A DNA stretch of 64,000 nucleotides from Stratiolaelaps scimitus (GCA_019614645.1 JABWDB010000112.1:1-64000); one strand, 5' to 3'. Shown: positions 1 through 10,800, counted from the stretch's first letter. Notes: generated by a model not told the origin, from the letters alone. Numbers and translations: made by a program.

Positions 1-201
1 TATATGGTGTCAGAAGTATTAGGAGGCTCGTTTCTCGTGATCTTCCTGACGCATTTTTTCTTGCGGCGTACCGGGGCGGTGATCATAGCCTGTCGCTTGC
101 AAGTCATCGTCATTCACAGTAGACCCCGGTCTACCCATGTCTCGCCTGCTCGCCAGCAGGTTTCACTGGTTTTTTGTGTATAGGTGTGCGTAGTCTCCAT
201 T

Positions 202-965
202 ATGCCTGAGGACGCGTTGGAAACCACACCCAGTTCATCCAAGGATTCTGCAGAGCTGTTCGACCTACGGCTCAGCCGCAAAAGCTTGCGCGGCCAGCTC
301 TACGCGAAGAGCCAGGAGCTCCAGAAGTATACATCGGGCGCTTTCCCATCAGCGGAAACGCTAGCTACTGTCCGTCCCCGATGCAATCTCCAAGCAGAGT
401 CATGACCAACACGTTGAACATCGACAGGCTCCCGAAATTTGCGGGCGACGTCAAGAGATTCCACGGATGGTGGCAATTATTCGAAGTCGCGGTTCACCTT
501 CGCGCGGACATGCCAGAAATTGAGAAGTTCTGGCGCCTCAAGGAATCGCTCACCGGGTCAGCCGCTGGCGCAATCGCGCATTTGGACTTCGCTGCCGAGC
601 AGTACGAGATCGCCATTCAGATTCTTTAGGATCTTTTCGCTGACGCTTCTGCCGCCGAGCGAGTCCACATGCAAGTCATCACAAGGCTATCTATGTACCG
701 CTCGTGACCCAGACAAACTAAGCACATTGAGCAACATATTGATCGGAATGTCAAAGCTTTGAAGGCACGAGGAGTCCAGGGTACAGCTATATCTTTCGCT
801 ATTACCCCGATGGTGTTAAAATGTTTATCAGATTCCATTAAATTAGGTTTCGCTTCTTGCAAACAATCGATAGAGGAAACTCAAGAAAACAGGGCTGTCG
901 AAAGGCGCGAGGTCATTATTTTCGAGGTCCCGACCAGGTCGTCAAGAGAGGCTCCCAAGAGGTAA
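202..965 (+). pseudogene. BEL/Pao LTR-retrotransposon Gag remnant (DUF1759-like), frame-broken
   Basis: Three adjoining reading frames together resemble the N-terminal Gag of BEL/Pao retrotransposons. The first (from the ATG at 202, stop near 405) carries a basic stretch with SRKSLRGQL, typical of the Gag start. The second (381-629) contains LPKFAGD, a WWQLFE segment and LTGSAAGAIAHL, the pattern of the DUF1759 capsid-like domain. The third (about 740-965) carries VKALKARGVQG and ITPMVLKCL, which fits the following part of the same domain. Stops and frame changes near 400, 629 and 705 show it is dead. No protease, reverse transcriptase or integrase follows in the next 1 kb, so only the 5' portion is present. 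Assignment to BEL/Pao rests on motif recall and the element class could be checked by profile search. Confidence 0.7.
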
Positions 966-1954
966 GCTTGGTTCCAGTTCTATACATTTTTGCCCAGAAG
1001 TAGATCTGGACTGGACCAGGCGTTTATCGGCTGTAACTGACTACTTGCAGACAGGAACGCGATCTATTGTGTGCATCTTTTTTTTGTTTTTTCCAGCTGA
1101 CCCTCAGCTGAGTCTCCCCTATGTGACAGGCCTCAGCTTTTAACCTTTTAGGTATTACTATGAGGACCTAGGAGGAGGATTACTATTGTGTGCATCCATG
1201 AAGCGAGATGTTTACCAGAGGCGGTTTAGGTTAGAGCTAACGCTTGCTAACGACGAAGCTCCTGCCAGCCACTACAACTCTTATTACCCATTATTTCATA
1301 AACGCGGACCCGCGTTTGTAGGTGAATGTGACGAACGGGGTTCGCCGAAGATATGAAGTTTGTTTGTTTTTGAATTTGCCGCCATTCTATGTATTGTTGT
1401 TGTCGTTTCAGCCCTTCACGTGTATGATGACTTGGTGTTGGACGCCCTGACCACGATCCTGAACCTCCAGCTTCCTCCGGAAGCGGCGTCGCAGGCTACC
1501 CATCCAATGCCATCTCCTTCCTCGGGACATTGTCGACCTCACCCCCCCCCCATAATCCCTAGAAATAATTCCTAACTACTGTATTTATTAAATTATGTGA
1601 ATTAAGTATTTATTGGCCCTCTTCATACCTATATATCGATTATTGTTATTTATTGATGGACATTAAATTATATTATATATCGTTTATGATTCAAATAAAT
1701 AAGTGAACTTCAAGACAGGTGGCGCCCCCTATTAGCAGGCAAGTTCATCTTTGTTTAAATAGAAAGAATATCAGGAGAACACACACACTTCAACGAGATC
1801 AGGTCTCCCTATCAAGACCGCCCTGCGGGGCTTCTCCTCTTGAACTTGCCCTCTAAGCCGCCTGGCCTGCTCAGTTCCTCAACATCGTCGACGAGTAGTC
1901 GGCAAAAACGACAGTGTATTCACTCAGAGTTACTTGACAAACAGCTTGGCTTAT
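966..1954. other. unassigned DNA after the Gag remnant; no gene supported
   Basis: No coding region can be supported. A 71-codon ORF at 1360-1575 has no recognisable domain and ends in a proline-rich low-complexity tail. Part of this stretch may be decayed retrotransposon sequence, but I see no second long-terminal-repeat copy to confirm it. A short interspersed repeat at 1122-1170 is listed separately. Confidence 0.5.
1122..1170 (+). repeat. short interspersed repeat shared with 16236-16286
   Basis: About 50 bp, centred on TTAACCTTT followed by GGTATTACT and GACCT, recurs in the same orientation at 16236-16286 with a few mismatches and small indels. It lies just after the Gag remnant here and inside unc-5 intron 2 at the other site, so it is probably a fragment of a dispersed element. 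Confidence 0.55.
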
Positions 1955-2370
1955 TATACCCTCTCGGGGTTTTTGGCTCCCGAAACCGTGATCTCGAAAA
2001 CGGTTAGGCTTAGGTATAGGAACACCTATTGCAAAATTGTTCAGCTCGTCGAAACATGTCGATAGAGCGCAAGAAATCGACCCCTTACATAGAGCACCAT
2101 GTTAAGGTTTTTTGGGAAAAACTCCAAAAATATCCACTTTGAGTATATGGATACCTATTATAAAATTGTTCAGCTCGTCGAAACGCATCGGAAACACGTG
2201 AGCAAAGTACTCCTTACATAGAACACCATGTTAAACACGTTTAAGATAACTACACAACGATACGAAACATGACCACATTAAAATAGGGTAAACCCCCAAA
2301 AAGGCCCTCAGAAACGAAATGGAGGTCATTGTCAGACGGACGGACACCACGAACGTTAATAAAGTTTTTA

Positions 2371-2412
2371 ACTAGAGTTGGCCTTGCCCTACGGGCAGCG
2401 GCCAACTCTAGT
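2371..2412 (+). repeat. terminal hairpin of repeat copy A
   Basis: ACTAGAGTTGGCC at the left pairs perfectly with GGCCAACTCTAGT at the right (13 bp), and the inner TGCCC/GGGCA extends the stem. The same hairpin marks the equivalent boundary in copy B (55834-55872) and copy C (63763-63804). In all three copies TCCCGCTCGCGATAT follows on the array side. Confidence 0.8.
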
Positions 2413-2481
2413 CCCGCTCGCGATATATTACTTTTGACATGTTGGAGAAATCGAAAAATTGAGATACGGGAGTTTCTGAGA

Positions 2482-3020
2482 CGCAGTTCTATGAGTGTCG
2501 GCAGGAGCCTGCGGCTCCTGGCCGACACACGTGACTCTCTTCTGGCTTTCGCAGTTGTATGAGCGGCGTCCAGGAGCCTTCGGCTCCTGGCCGGCGCGTT
2601 CTTCCACAGTTCTATGGTCGTCGTCCAGTCGCCTTCGGCTCCTGTCCGACGGCGTACCCCGCAGTTGTATGAGCGTCGGCGGGAGCCTTCGGCTCCCTGC
2701 CGACGCCGTGACTCTCTTCTGGCTTTCGCAGTTGTATGAGCGGCGTCCAGGAGCCTTCGGCTCCTGGCCGGCGCGTTCTTCCACAGTTGTATGGACGTCG
2801 TCCAGTCGCCTTCGGCTCCTGTCCGACGGCGCACCCCGCAGTTGTATGAGCGTCGGCGGGAGCCTTCGGCTCCCTGCCGACGCCGTGACTCTCTTCTGGC
2901 TTTCGCAGTTGTATGAGCGGCGTCCAGGAGCCTTCGGCTCCTGGCCGGCGCGTTCTTCCACAGTTGTATGGACGTCGGCCAGTCGCCTTCGGCTCCTATC
3001 CGACGGGGTCACCCGCAGTT
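2482..3020 (+). repeat. palindromic minisatellite array, copy A
   Basis: Tandem modules of about 55-65 bp, each opening with CAGTTGTATG or CAGTTCTATG followed by a short perfect inverted repeat. The core is GGAGCC-TTC-GGCTCC or a close variant, with outer arms such as CGTCGGC/GCCGACG. Three module types alternate and form a higher-order unit of roughly 180 bp. The modules would fold into stems of about 8-15 bp with a 3-nt loop. Confidence 0.8.
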
Positions 3021-4300
3021 GTATGACTCCCGCTCGCGATATGTTACTTTTTACATGTTGGAGCAATTCCAAAGTTGAGATTCGGGAGTTTCTGAGACGC
3101 AGTTCTATGAGTGTCGGCAGGTTTGGCTCCTGGCCGGCGCGCTCTTCCACAGTTGCCAACGCCGTGACTCAATATGGCGGACACACGGACAGACAGACAA
3201 TACAGTGTTTTTGAGCATTCAAACGCATAATCGACATTATCTCGAAAACGGTCAACTTTAGGTATAGGAACACCTATTGTTGATTTGTTCAGCTTAGTCA
3301 GACGCATCAGCTAATAACATAGTACGGGCTCTCAATGCTCTGTATAAGGAATAAATCGAACATTAAACTTGATAAAATGAGTTTGTTAAATTAAAAGAAA
3401 CCCTGAGCGAAATCGACATATAGAAAAATACGTACACATGCCCCTCCTCAAGTGCAACAACTCCCCAATTGACATTGTTAAGAGAAACGGAGAGGAAAGT
3501 ATCCAAAAACGACGAAAACAGTGCAATTTTTTGTGATAGGTTTTTGTTATTTGCAGTTAAAAAAATATTAGCAAATGTTTGACACAATTGAAATTATTCG
3601 GAACATAGCCCTCCCGATGCGTTTTCACCTCAAAGCAAAAAGAAACAAATTCAACAATGGGAAAGTACTCAAATAAAATGAAAAGTGTCGAAAAATTGAC
3701 CCCCTCGGGGTTTTTCGGCCCCCAAAATGGTCAACTCGAAAACGGTCAACTTTAGGTATAGGAACACCTATTGCAAAAGTGTTCAGCTCGTCGAAATAAG
3801 TTGATTAAGCGCAAGAAATCGACCCCTTACATAGAGCACCATGTTGAGGTTTTTTGCTTTAACTCAAAAAGTATCCACTTTAGGTATATATATACCTATT
3901 GCAAAAGTGTTCAGCTCGTCGAGACGCATCAGAAACACGCGAGAAAAGTACCCCTTACATAGATCACCATGTTAAACACCTTTTAGAAAAAGGCAAAAAA
4001 ATGGTCGAAAATGCGATTTTAGCCTGATGAAAACATTTACAAAGTTGTTCAGGACATCGAGACGCATCGATACATGCAGAGAAAACCACCCCCTACATAG
4101 ACCTCATGTTAAAAAATCCCCCACTACTTTGACCCCCACCCCCCCAGCGACCCCCCACCCCCCTAAAAACATAGCCCTCGTCAATAGCTACACAATGATA
4201 CCAAACATGCCCATATTGAAAAAAGTTAAACCCCAAAAGTCATCCACCGAAAGAAACGGAAGTCATTGTCAGACAGACAGACATCACGAGCGTTAATAAA

Positions 4301-4577
4301 GAATTTAATTAATATTAAGGTTAGGTATATTAAAACTATTAGCTAGGCTATATCACCGTCGAAAGTAGCTAAAATGAAATTGCCATCTGGTAATGTTTTC
4401 TTGGTGTAAAAAAAACTTTATTGATTTCACAACAACAACAAACGTCAATATAATAATATAAATAGTATACAATGTTAATAAATAATCACAGAGAGTTTTC
4501 TTAGCAATACAAGAACGAGATCGTCCTTTCTTCGATGGCTTTCAGTGCGAAAATACTGGCTACACAGAAGGCCCACT
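4301..4577. other. AT-rich spacer with a polyadenylation signal for the minus-strand MADF ORF
   Basis: TTTATT at 4417-4422 reads AATAAA on the minus strand, about 155 bp past the stop of the MADF-type reading frame. It could serve as that gene's polyadenylation signal. Otherwise AT-rich with a short CAA run near 4430-4440. Confidence 0.4.
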
Positions 4578-5325
4578 TTACCGGGATTTTTTGACTGTCT
4601 GGACTTGTGTGCTATGTTGTTTCGTCAAGAATTCAGACTCGAATTCATAAAACGTCTGAGCGACTAGACTCGTGAACTGCTGCAGGTGAGAAGCACCCAA
4701 GTTTGACGCCGTCAATTGGAGGTAGTTCATTAGTTCCTCTACAGGGTCTACGCCAGCAATGACGGCTTCCTTACTGACAAAAGAGCCGCGTTGTCTTTTC
4801 TTCGGGACGTTTTTCGCTTCTTCAACGGCTTTTCTTTTCGGCGGATCGGACCTTTGGGCACACCGGGTAACTGTTTGACGAGCTGGGTATAATGGATGAA
4901 GCAAGATCGAATTCCCGAGCATAATTTGGAAACAACATGGTATCAAGGAGATCGTACAGCTTCCAAGTGGGACGCCAGTGCCCGCCTCTTTGCATCTCTT
5001 GGGCTACTCTGTTAAGAAGTCTTTTGTACCGATCGCGGGCATTGATCCATTTGAGCGCCGCTTGAGAGCTATCGATACCGAAATGTTTGCCTATTTCAGC
5101 CCACCTTGTCTCCTTCAGTTTCGTCTGTCGGTTGAGTGGATCGTTCCTGTCGTACAGAAATGGAGTAGCCTTTACAAGGAGGATCAATTCCTCGAGTGGG
5201 AAGCCTTCGATGTGGTCACCACCCGGCTCTTTGTGACCGGTGCTTTCGGGATCCAGGGGAAGGTATAGCCCATTGTCGACCTTCGTTGGGGCTACGCTTG
5301 CATATGAAGGCATCATATCGCCCAT
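4578..5325 (-). CDS. MADF-domain (Adf-1-like) DNA-binding protein, frame broken in the middle
   Basis: The minus-strand frame opening at 5325 encodes an MADF (Myb/SANT-like in Adf-1) domain at about residues 45-130. It starts with LEELILLVKATPFLYD, continues with WAEIGKHFG and ALKWINARDRYKRLL, and ends near WKLYDLLD. These are the three helices that family members use to bind DNA. That frame stops at 4822. A second frame (4946-4578) continues with a basic nuclear-localisation-like segment (KNVPKKRQRGSF) and an acidic/hydrophobic C-terminus that could act as a BESS-like interaction region. No plausible intron fits the overlap, so one frameshift (mutation or assembly error) probably separates the halves. 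MADF proteins occur both as host transcription factors and as the second ORF of PIF/Harbinger transposons; repeats on both sides make a transposon origin credible. AATAAA lies downstream at 4422-4417. Confidence 0.55.
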
Positions 5326-5329
5326 TAGC

Positions 5330-5422
5330 TCAACTTAGGTCTTGATCGTTCTGACGCACCAATGCCGCGACAATGTCTCGCCAGAAGTCCTCACAAGCAG
5401 AGTGGTTGAGGAGGGCTTTCAT
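5330..5422 (-). CDS. 30-codon ORF immediately upstream of the MADF ORF
   Basis: An ATG at 5422 opens a 30-residue frame (MKALLNHSACEDFW at its start, ending QDLS) that stops at 5330, four bases before the MADF ATG at 5325. It may be an upstream ORF controlling MADF translation, or the remnant of a longer N-terminus. The WRDIVAALVRQ segment looks helical, but I recognise no family. Confidence 0.3.
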   Translation of the reverse strand: MKALLNHSACEDFWRDIVAALVRQNDQDLS

Positions 5423-5998
5423 TTTCGTTTATTTATATGCCACCAGCGCGGCGAGTGAGGCTGGCAGCACAAGGTGAGGGTGGCAGCACAGGTGACGCCT
5501 CCGAGGTGAAGTTTTTCTTTCAAATTAGGCTTTCTCTCGACCCTCGCCGATGCCCGCTAATCTTCTTCGAAGAGACAATGCCACACAGCACCATGACTAA
5601 CGATGACATAGACAATATGACTTAGGCCAGAGTGAGCTTCCTGTCGGGCACGGGTCATGGGTATTAACTCACGGAAAATTGACGACCGTTCTTAATTTAA
5701 GCTGTAACCCTATATAGCGACAAGGAGTTGGGAACCTGGGGTACCCAGTTAGCTAACTATATATTGCTTGATAATATAATGAAGATACGTATAGCTATCT
5801 AGAGGAATGGGTTCCAGCATACAGCAGTGTTAGTGGATTCGTGTTTCTGAGAGTCCGCTGGGCTCGAAAATTGTTGATTCGTTCGGTTCTGGCGATTTCG
5901 GTTCAAGCGAGAATCGCATATCTGCCTCCTGTGTAAGTTCGCAATAGGAGGTAAGCTAAGAGTCGAGCGATCGGTGCCACATCTAAGCGAGACGCGTG
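5423..5998. other. no gene supported
   Basis: A 62-codon ORF at 5437-5625 has no recognisable domain. I see nothing else beyond ordinary intergenic sequence between two transposon-like fragments. Confidence 0.4.
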
Positions 5999-6310
5999 TT
6001 AAGAACTTTGATTGAACTCGCTCCAGAGCGTCTTTATGTTTTTTTTTAAGATATGGTGAACTTCACAGCAGTATGTAAATTTGGGTATAACCAAGCTCCT
6101 ATATAGCTGCATATAAAATTCCGGCTTTTTCACAATAAAACAGCGAAAAAGTGTGTTACAAACTAACGTTGCGAACTGAATGACTTGTGTAATATGCAGG
6201 CTACAATCCAAGTCCGATGAAACCATAACCCACAGGTCCTTCATATACTTCACAATCGGTATAGGCTGGCTTATTCCTAGATCATTAAAATGCAGACGAA
6301 AAAAATGGAA
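5999..6310 (-). pseudogene. non-LTR retrotransposon (LINE) reverse-transcriptase C-terminal remnant
   Basis: The minus-strand frame reads HFNDLG, then KDLWVMVSSDLDCSLHI, LFRCFIVKKPEFYMQLYR, SLVIPKFTYCCEV and LKKNIKTLW. This is the pattern that follows the reverse-transcriptase catalytic core in CR1/Jockey-type LINEs: VKDLGV, a SSDL helix, then a LVRPxLEYxxxVW-like motif. The catalytic YADD region and the endonuclease are absent, and the frame ends at 5999. It is therefore a truncated dead copy. LINE clade cannot be fixed from this length. Confidence 0.65.
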
Positions 6311-7141
6311 AAGTATCTATGTAGACTACAGTGTCTTAAAAACTACCTAAAATTATGTTACTGTCAGATAATCTAAATAAGCACGCAGAGTTTTCTTAGC
6401 AGCACAGTAGCCCCTCATTATTATTTGGGTTCAGGCCCACATTCTATGAATTATACAAGCTTTCCGTCCTGTTTTATATATAATATATATATATATATAC
6501 ATATGTACAACGTTGATACAAAAAGGTCTCCTTCCTTGCCAGGCTTGCCTAGATATCTATGCATATGGCGACATAGTCCAACATTCGCTCGTCTTTATAA
6601 CATGCATACACACGCACAGACACACCTCAGCTGACTTCTAGCTTCATCGTGTTGTGAGATGCCTCACACTGACTGATTCACTAACTCTCGCGTATTAGCA
6701 CAACAACACATAGTAACCATACGCAGGCTTCATTGCCATCTGTTTAACCCATTTGAACTCACTCAAGTCGATGAAGACGAGACGCGCTCGCATACGATTC
6801 AGTGGCAGCAGGTGCGGCTGATACAACAGCGTCAGAAATTTAATACTATCTACAATTGGCTGTAAGGTTAGCACACACCACTCGCATGATTCACGGCGTC
6901 ACTAAACACTGTGATACTTCATGATACAATCAGGCTGCGCTGGTTTCAATTAGTATTTACACAACATGTAACCATGTAAGCTATTTGATAGTACTACCCA
7001 TGTGTTCGATCTTGTTGATGTCCATTTTTCCCAACGCGAACAGCAGGTGTTGAAAAAGTTACGACAACCGTCTTATAAATATAGCTTTTTGCGCCTCTAT
7101 ATAAACATGTGTATATTGTCTTATGTTATGTCATTTGTTTG
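6311..7141. other. intergenic, no gene supported
   Basis: Contains a short (TA)n tract near 6475-6499 and a sequence at 6382-6401 that closely matches 4487-4507 (core AGAGTTTTCTTAGCA). No coding region is supported. The right end may be the 3' flank of unc-5. Confidence 0.4.
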
Positions 7142-7147
7142 TTTATT
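7142..7147 (-). promoter_or_regulatory. candidate polyadenylation signal of unc-5
   Basis: TTTATT on the plus strand is AATAAA on the minus strand, about 360 bases beyond the unc-5 stop codon. It would give a 3' UTR of roughly 380 nt. Confidence 0.4.
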
Positions 7148-7296
7148 TGCTTGAGTCGTATCGGATAGAACCGATCGATCGTAGTATTGCTAGTCTGCTT
7201 TAAATGACTTGGGAATAGATAAGACTGTCTTTGAATGGGTGTCTGTCTTTCTGAAACGATGGCTAATTGAAAACTTAAAATTAATTGATTAATAAG

Positions 7297-7326
7297 CCAA
7301 ATGGCCAAAGGTCAAAGGCCATTTGG
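7297..7326. other. perfect 10-bp inverted repeat in the likely unc-5 3' UTR
   Basis: CCAAATGGCC and GGCCATTTGG are separated by a 10-base loop. In the transcript it would form a stable hairpin between the stop codon and the candidate poly(A) signal. Confidence 0.6.
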
Positions 7327-7508
7327 TTTGACTCTATATGCATTTTAAGTGATGTTCACCTGTTCATTCAGTAACTTGAGTTATTTTAACTTAAGGTTGT
7401 TCACGTTGTTTAAATCATACTTTGTACAATTAGCATGGCTTTACAATCTTCTATTGTGCCCACTTTGCCCGAAAGAGCATCACCATTTTCTAACCCGATA
7501 CGTCTGAC

Positions 7509-7683
7509 TCAGACCCACGCTCCGAGAAGTTTTTCTACAGCGGTTACAGCATCTGCTCGCCCGATCTGTTTCAGAAGTGTGAGTAAATTGGATGGGGCGC
7601 TATAATCCTCTCGATGATGGACTTCCCACAAGTCCAACAGGCAAGCTGTGGGGCTGGCCTTCGATGCGAAGTAACCCATATTC
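7509..7683 (-). CDS. unc-5: unc-5 coding exon 7 (end of death domain, stop)
   Basis: Acceptor TGCTTGCAG precedes 7683; the split Arg codon (CG|G) is completed here. It encodes MGYFASKASPTACLLDLWE, matching the conserved YFATKASPTxxxLDLWE block of UNC5 death domains. The last residues are EKLLGAWV and the stop is TGA at 7511-7509. Confidence 0.93.
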
Positions 7684-7716
7684 CTGCAAGCACAAGACAG
7701 ATCCACAAATGTAATG

Positions 7717-7809
<93 letters not shown>

Positions 7810-10800
7810 AATAAAATCAAAGCATGATTTATTATCGGAACGGCAATTATACAATGATTAAGTTCTCGAAAAAGGAATAATATATATATATACGGTGCAC
7901 CTTGTACGAAATTTACATTATCGTCGCAGTACTAACCGTTGTAATCCAAGGCGTACGGCCAATTTCGCCCAGTCACCAGGGCCATCACGGGTGGGGGCAT
8001 CTAGCATCGAGCAAAGTCTATTTCTAGCCTCTGTCGTTAGTCGAAGGGCTTCAACCGGATGCTGAGTAACGGGCGATCCCCGAGTTCCATTGACTGCCAC
8101 ACTGTCAACGCTCTTCAGACCTAGATTTCGATAGGCTGGAGACGCGGTGGACGAATTAATGTTCAGTGTCTGTCGATGCGACTGGTTACCCCTTTGGTAT
8201 ACAGTGACTTGACATTCAAGGGGTAATTCTCGGTCAGAAAATGACGATGATACCGAGCTAAGCAGTGAAAATGAACAGTGAGCCCCGGAGCTTGAGCTCC
8301 AGATCCGTGAGAAGGGTATCTCTTGTAGGCTAGACGATTTCACGCTCCAGCCCTGTGGTAGAGAAAGCTCTTCTAGGGCAAAGCATAGATTAGCTCCTCC
8401 ATCGTGAAGAAGGATTGATCTGGGGCTCTCTACCAATGTACAATCGTCCTGCCCTGACCGAAAGACAACCTCAGTTGCTGCCTTTGTATCCTCAACGCAA
8501 TACACTTTTAGGACTCGTTCGGCCTGTGAGAGACTTCTTCGTTTCGTCAGGAAGCTCAGTAGAACGATCGATTTGGCCGCGTACGAGCCAATCTTTGATT
8601 CGCCACAAAGTGCGAATCGGCCAAGTTGGCCCGTTTGAATATGGCATGTGCGGCCATCTCTGTGACACAGAATATCACTGTGTTCCTCCGGTGAATCCAA
8701 TGAGAGCCTCATCCTCCATATGGACTGTTCATGAGCATTAGTCCCCTCGTCTGCGCTGAGTAGATGCATATTCCATTTGTCGCCCGACGGGTGAGCGCAT
8801 TGCTCAATCGATAGCACGACCGGCCTTGCCAGCTCGACATCGGCTGGACCGCACTGCACAACGGGACTGAGGATACATTGACCTTTTCGTAGTTTTGCAG
8901 ATAACTCGTGTTCGGCATCATCCAAAACAGCGACGTAGATCTCTCGCCTGCCATGGCGTATCGCATCTGGTGGGACGGTAACACATACTCCAAGCGACTC
9001 TAGAGCGACGCGACCACCCTCTGCGCCCACTGTGAGCCATGCGATCTGGCGTCCTCTCGATGATTTTGCACGCGGTAGACTGCCCCCGGGTGACTGCTCC
9101 CGGTTAGCAGATCCAGCACCCGTTGAATTGGCACTTTCTGTTAGCTCACCAGGGATTGTGTCGTATATAAAATCGTATTCGCAGGATGAACCCGGTGCTC
9201 CATAGTCGGAACACGGATGGCCACTCTGTTGAGATTCGGAGTCACTTCGGTGAGTCTTTCCGGTAGAACTCGGAGTGCGCGAAAGGTTAAAAAAGTTTGC
9301 CCGTGCTTGAGAAGGCGTCATTGGTATGGCGCAATTATTGGGCGCAGTATAAACCTGCTGAAGGAGTGGCACGGTAACTCCGGAGTCTAATCTTCTATTG
9401 GTGATGAAGTCGTGTAAGCGAGGATCCCGGTCAAGACTGGCAGTGACATCAGATGGAAGAGTTGAAAGCCCTGAAACAGACATAGTAAGAGAGATTTCAG
9501 TATCATTGTTTAGACATTCTCATTGATTTGAATAACAGATACTACCTTCGTGAGTAATCTCTATTTTCCAGTCAACACTGTTCCTAGTCGTCGTCACATG
9601 ATCAAAGCCCGATAAGTTATAATAAAAAAGACGTGTCCCTCTAAGCTGGCGTTGGAGAGACCTTTCTTTCTCGTCCTCTTGCTTGACGGGTAACTCACCT
9701 GAGCCGGGTACTGTGGTATATGCCATATGTAGAGGTAGGGGAGGTTGTCGTTTATCCCCTGATCCCGCGCTATCTCTTGGCCAGAAGCGCAAGGCGATTA
9801 AGAATGTAAACGCAAGAATGATAGCTGATAGGGCCATTCCAATAACCAAAACAACGGCCTGAACGCTGCCGAAGTTAGCAATGATGAAGCCTGAAATTGA
9901 CGTCAATAATACGAACAGATAGTGCCAAAGGTAAGACGCTTAAGCAAAACCACATTGCATCGTATTGCACAGAGGACAGACCTTCTGGCAGGTCAAATAT
10001 AGGGGCATACGATAGGACGGTCACGATAGGCTGACATCAGCAATAAATGGTTGTGCATAATTGTTACATTATCGCTAAGCACCGATCTAATCGGTGACGG
10101 AGAACGCCCATGCAGCAAGCCTCACTGTAACAGGCCCCACGTAGCAGATCTTGTCTCAGTGGTGAGGCTTTTTGCTAGGATCACTGATCTAGTCATGTCT
10201 CATAGTTTGTGAGTTGGTGGATCTAAATGTGGTCCATTTCCCAATCGGTTATTAGACAAATGCTTAGTGCTACTCAAGCTAGCAATTATCAATCAGCGGG
10301 AAAAAGTTACGTAGCTTAGTACTAGCACACGGACAAAATGTCAATTTCGCAGTACGTATATGATCATGACGTATCTCATTAGTCATTCGGAGAGTTGCCG
10401 TTCTAATTACCTTGTTCATGGGTTGATGACGATTGTTGATCTTGCAGATAATTATTGTTATTATTCAGTAGATTGTCGACACCGTGCTGTGGTATCAATG
10501 GAGGGAAAGTGTTGAAGTCAAGTGGACACTTTCCTCCGGTACAGTTCGTCGACATGTGATCCAGTCCGGGGCAGATGTACGCGTTTGGAGCTGTCTGACG
10601 TTGTTGTGGGTATGAGCCTCCGCTCAAATGATGCCCACCAGAGCTACCGCCGGCATCATTACCACCACTATCCTGGTACTGTTCGGGATGTTGCTGCTGC
10701 TGCTGCTGCTGCTGGTGGAGTCTGTTGCTGCCTCTGCACCATCGCTGTCGGTGTTGCTTGCAATCGGGTCCACACACGGACCAATCGGTCCAGGCGCTCC

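Larger units (their letters stand above)
1955..4300 (+). repeat. interspersed repeat family, copy A (terminal hairpin, hairpin array, modular tail)
   Basis: This block shares long near-identical stretches with 55834-58530 and, inverted, with 61690-64000. In order it holds a partial tail (1955-2370), a terminal hairpin (2371-2412), an array of palindromic modules (2482-3020), a shorter degenerate return of the array start (3027-3150), then a full tail to about 4300. The tail is built from blocks such as GGTATAGGAACACCTATT, GTTCAGCTCGTCGA and CCTTACATAGA, then a C-rich run, then GACAGACAGACATCACGAGC and TTAATAAAG. The partial tail directly abutting the hairpin indicates a head-to-tail junction. 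ORFs crossing the array are low-complexity by-products and not genes. Class unknown; a non-autonomous Helentron-like element is one possibility. Confidence 0.75.

Noticed and set aside
1..1950. Intact LTR retrotransposon
   Set aside because: Only Gag-like sequence with several frame breaks is present; no protease, RT or integrase and no matching pair of long terminal repeats is visible in the window.
2183..2196. miR-87-like seed (GTGAGCAAAGT)
   Set aside because: It lies in the modular tail of repeat copy A, where the sequence varies between copies, and no precursor hairpin surrounds it.
2250..3214. Long ORFs on both strands rich in repeated RRTGAEGDWTT- or GSWPARSSTV-like sequence (also 55783-57534 and 62689-63685)
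   Set aside because: They are open only because the hairpin minisatellite has a unit length that avoids stops in several frames on both strands. The peptides are translations of palindromes with no domain or start context.
2010..4110. Hammerhead ribozyme suggested by CTGATGA and CGAAAC near each other in the repeat tail
   Set aside because: CTGATGA and the GTCGAAAC block are not positioned to form stems I-III of a hammerhead core, and the CTGATGA copies are not followed by a closing GAAA at the right distance.
7509..7820. Reading of the last unc-5 exon as a 103-residue protein starting in the TA repeat
   Set aside because: The Tyr/Ile run is translated microsatellite. The conserved frame begins at the acceptor at 7683 and joins exon 6 through a split Arg codon.
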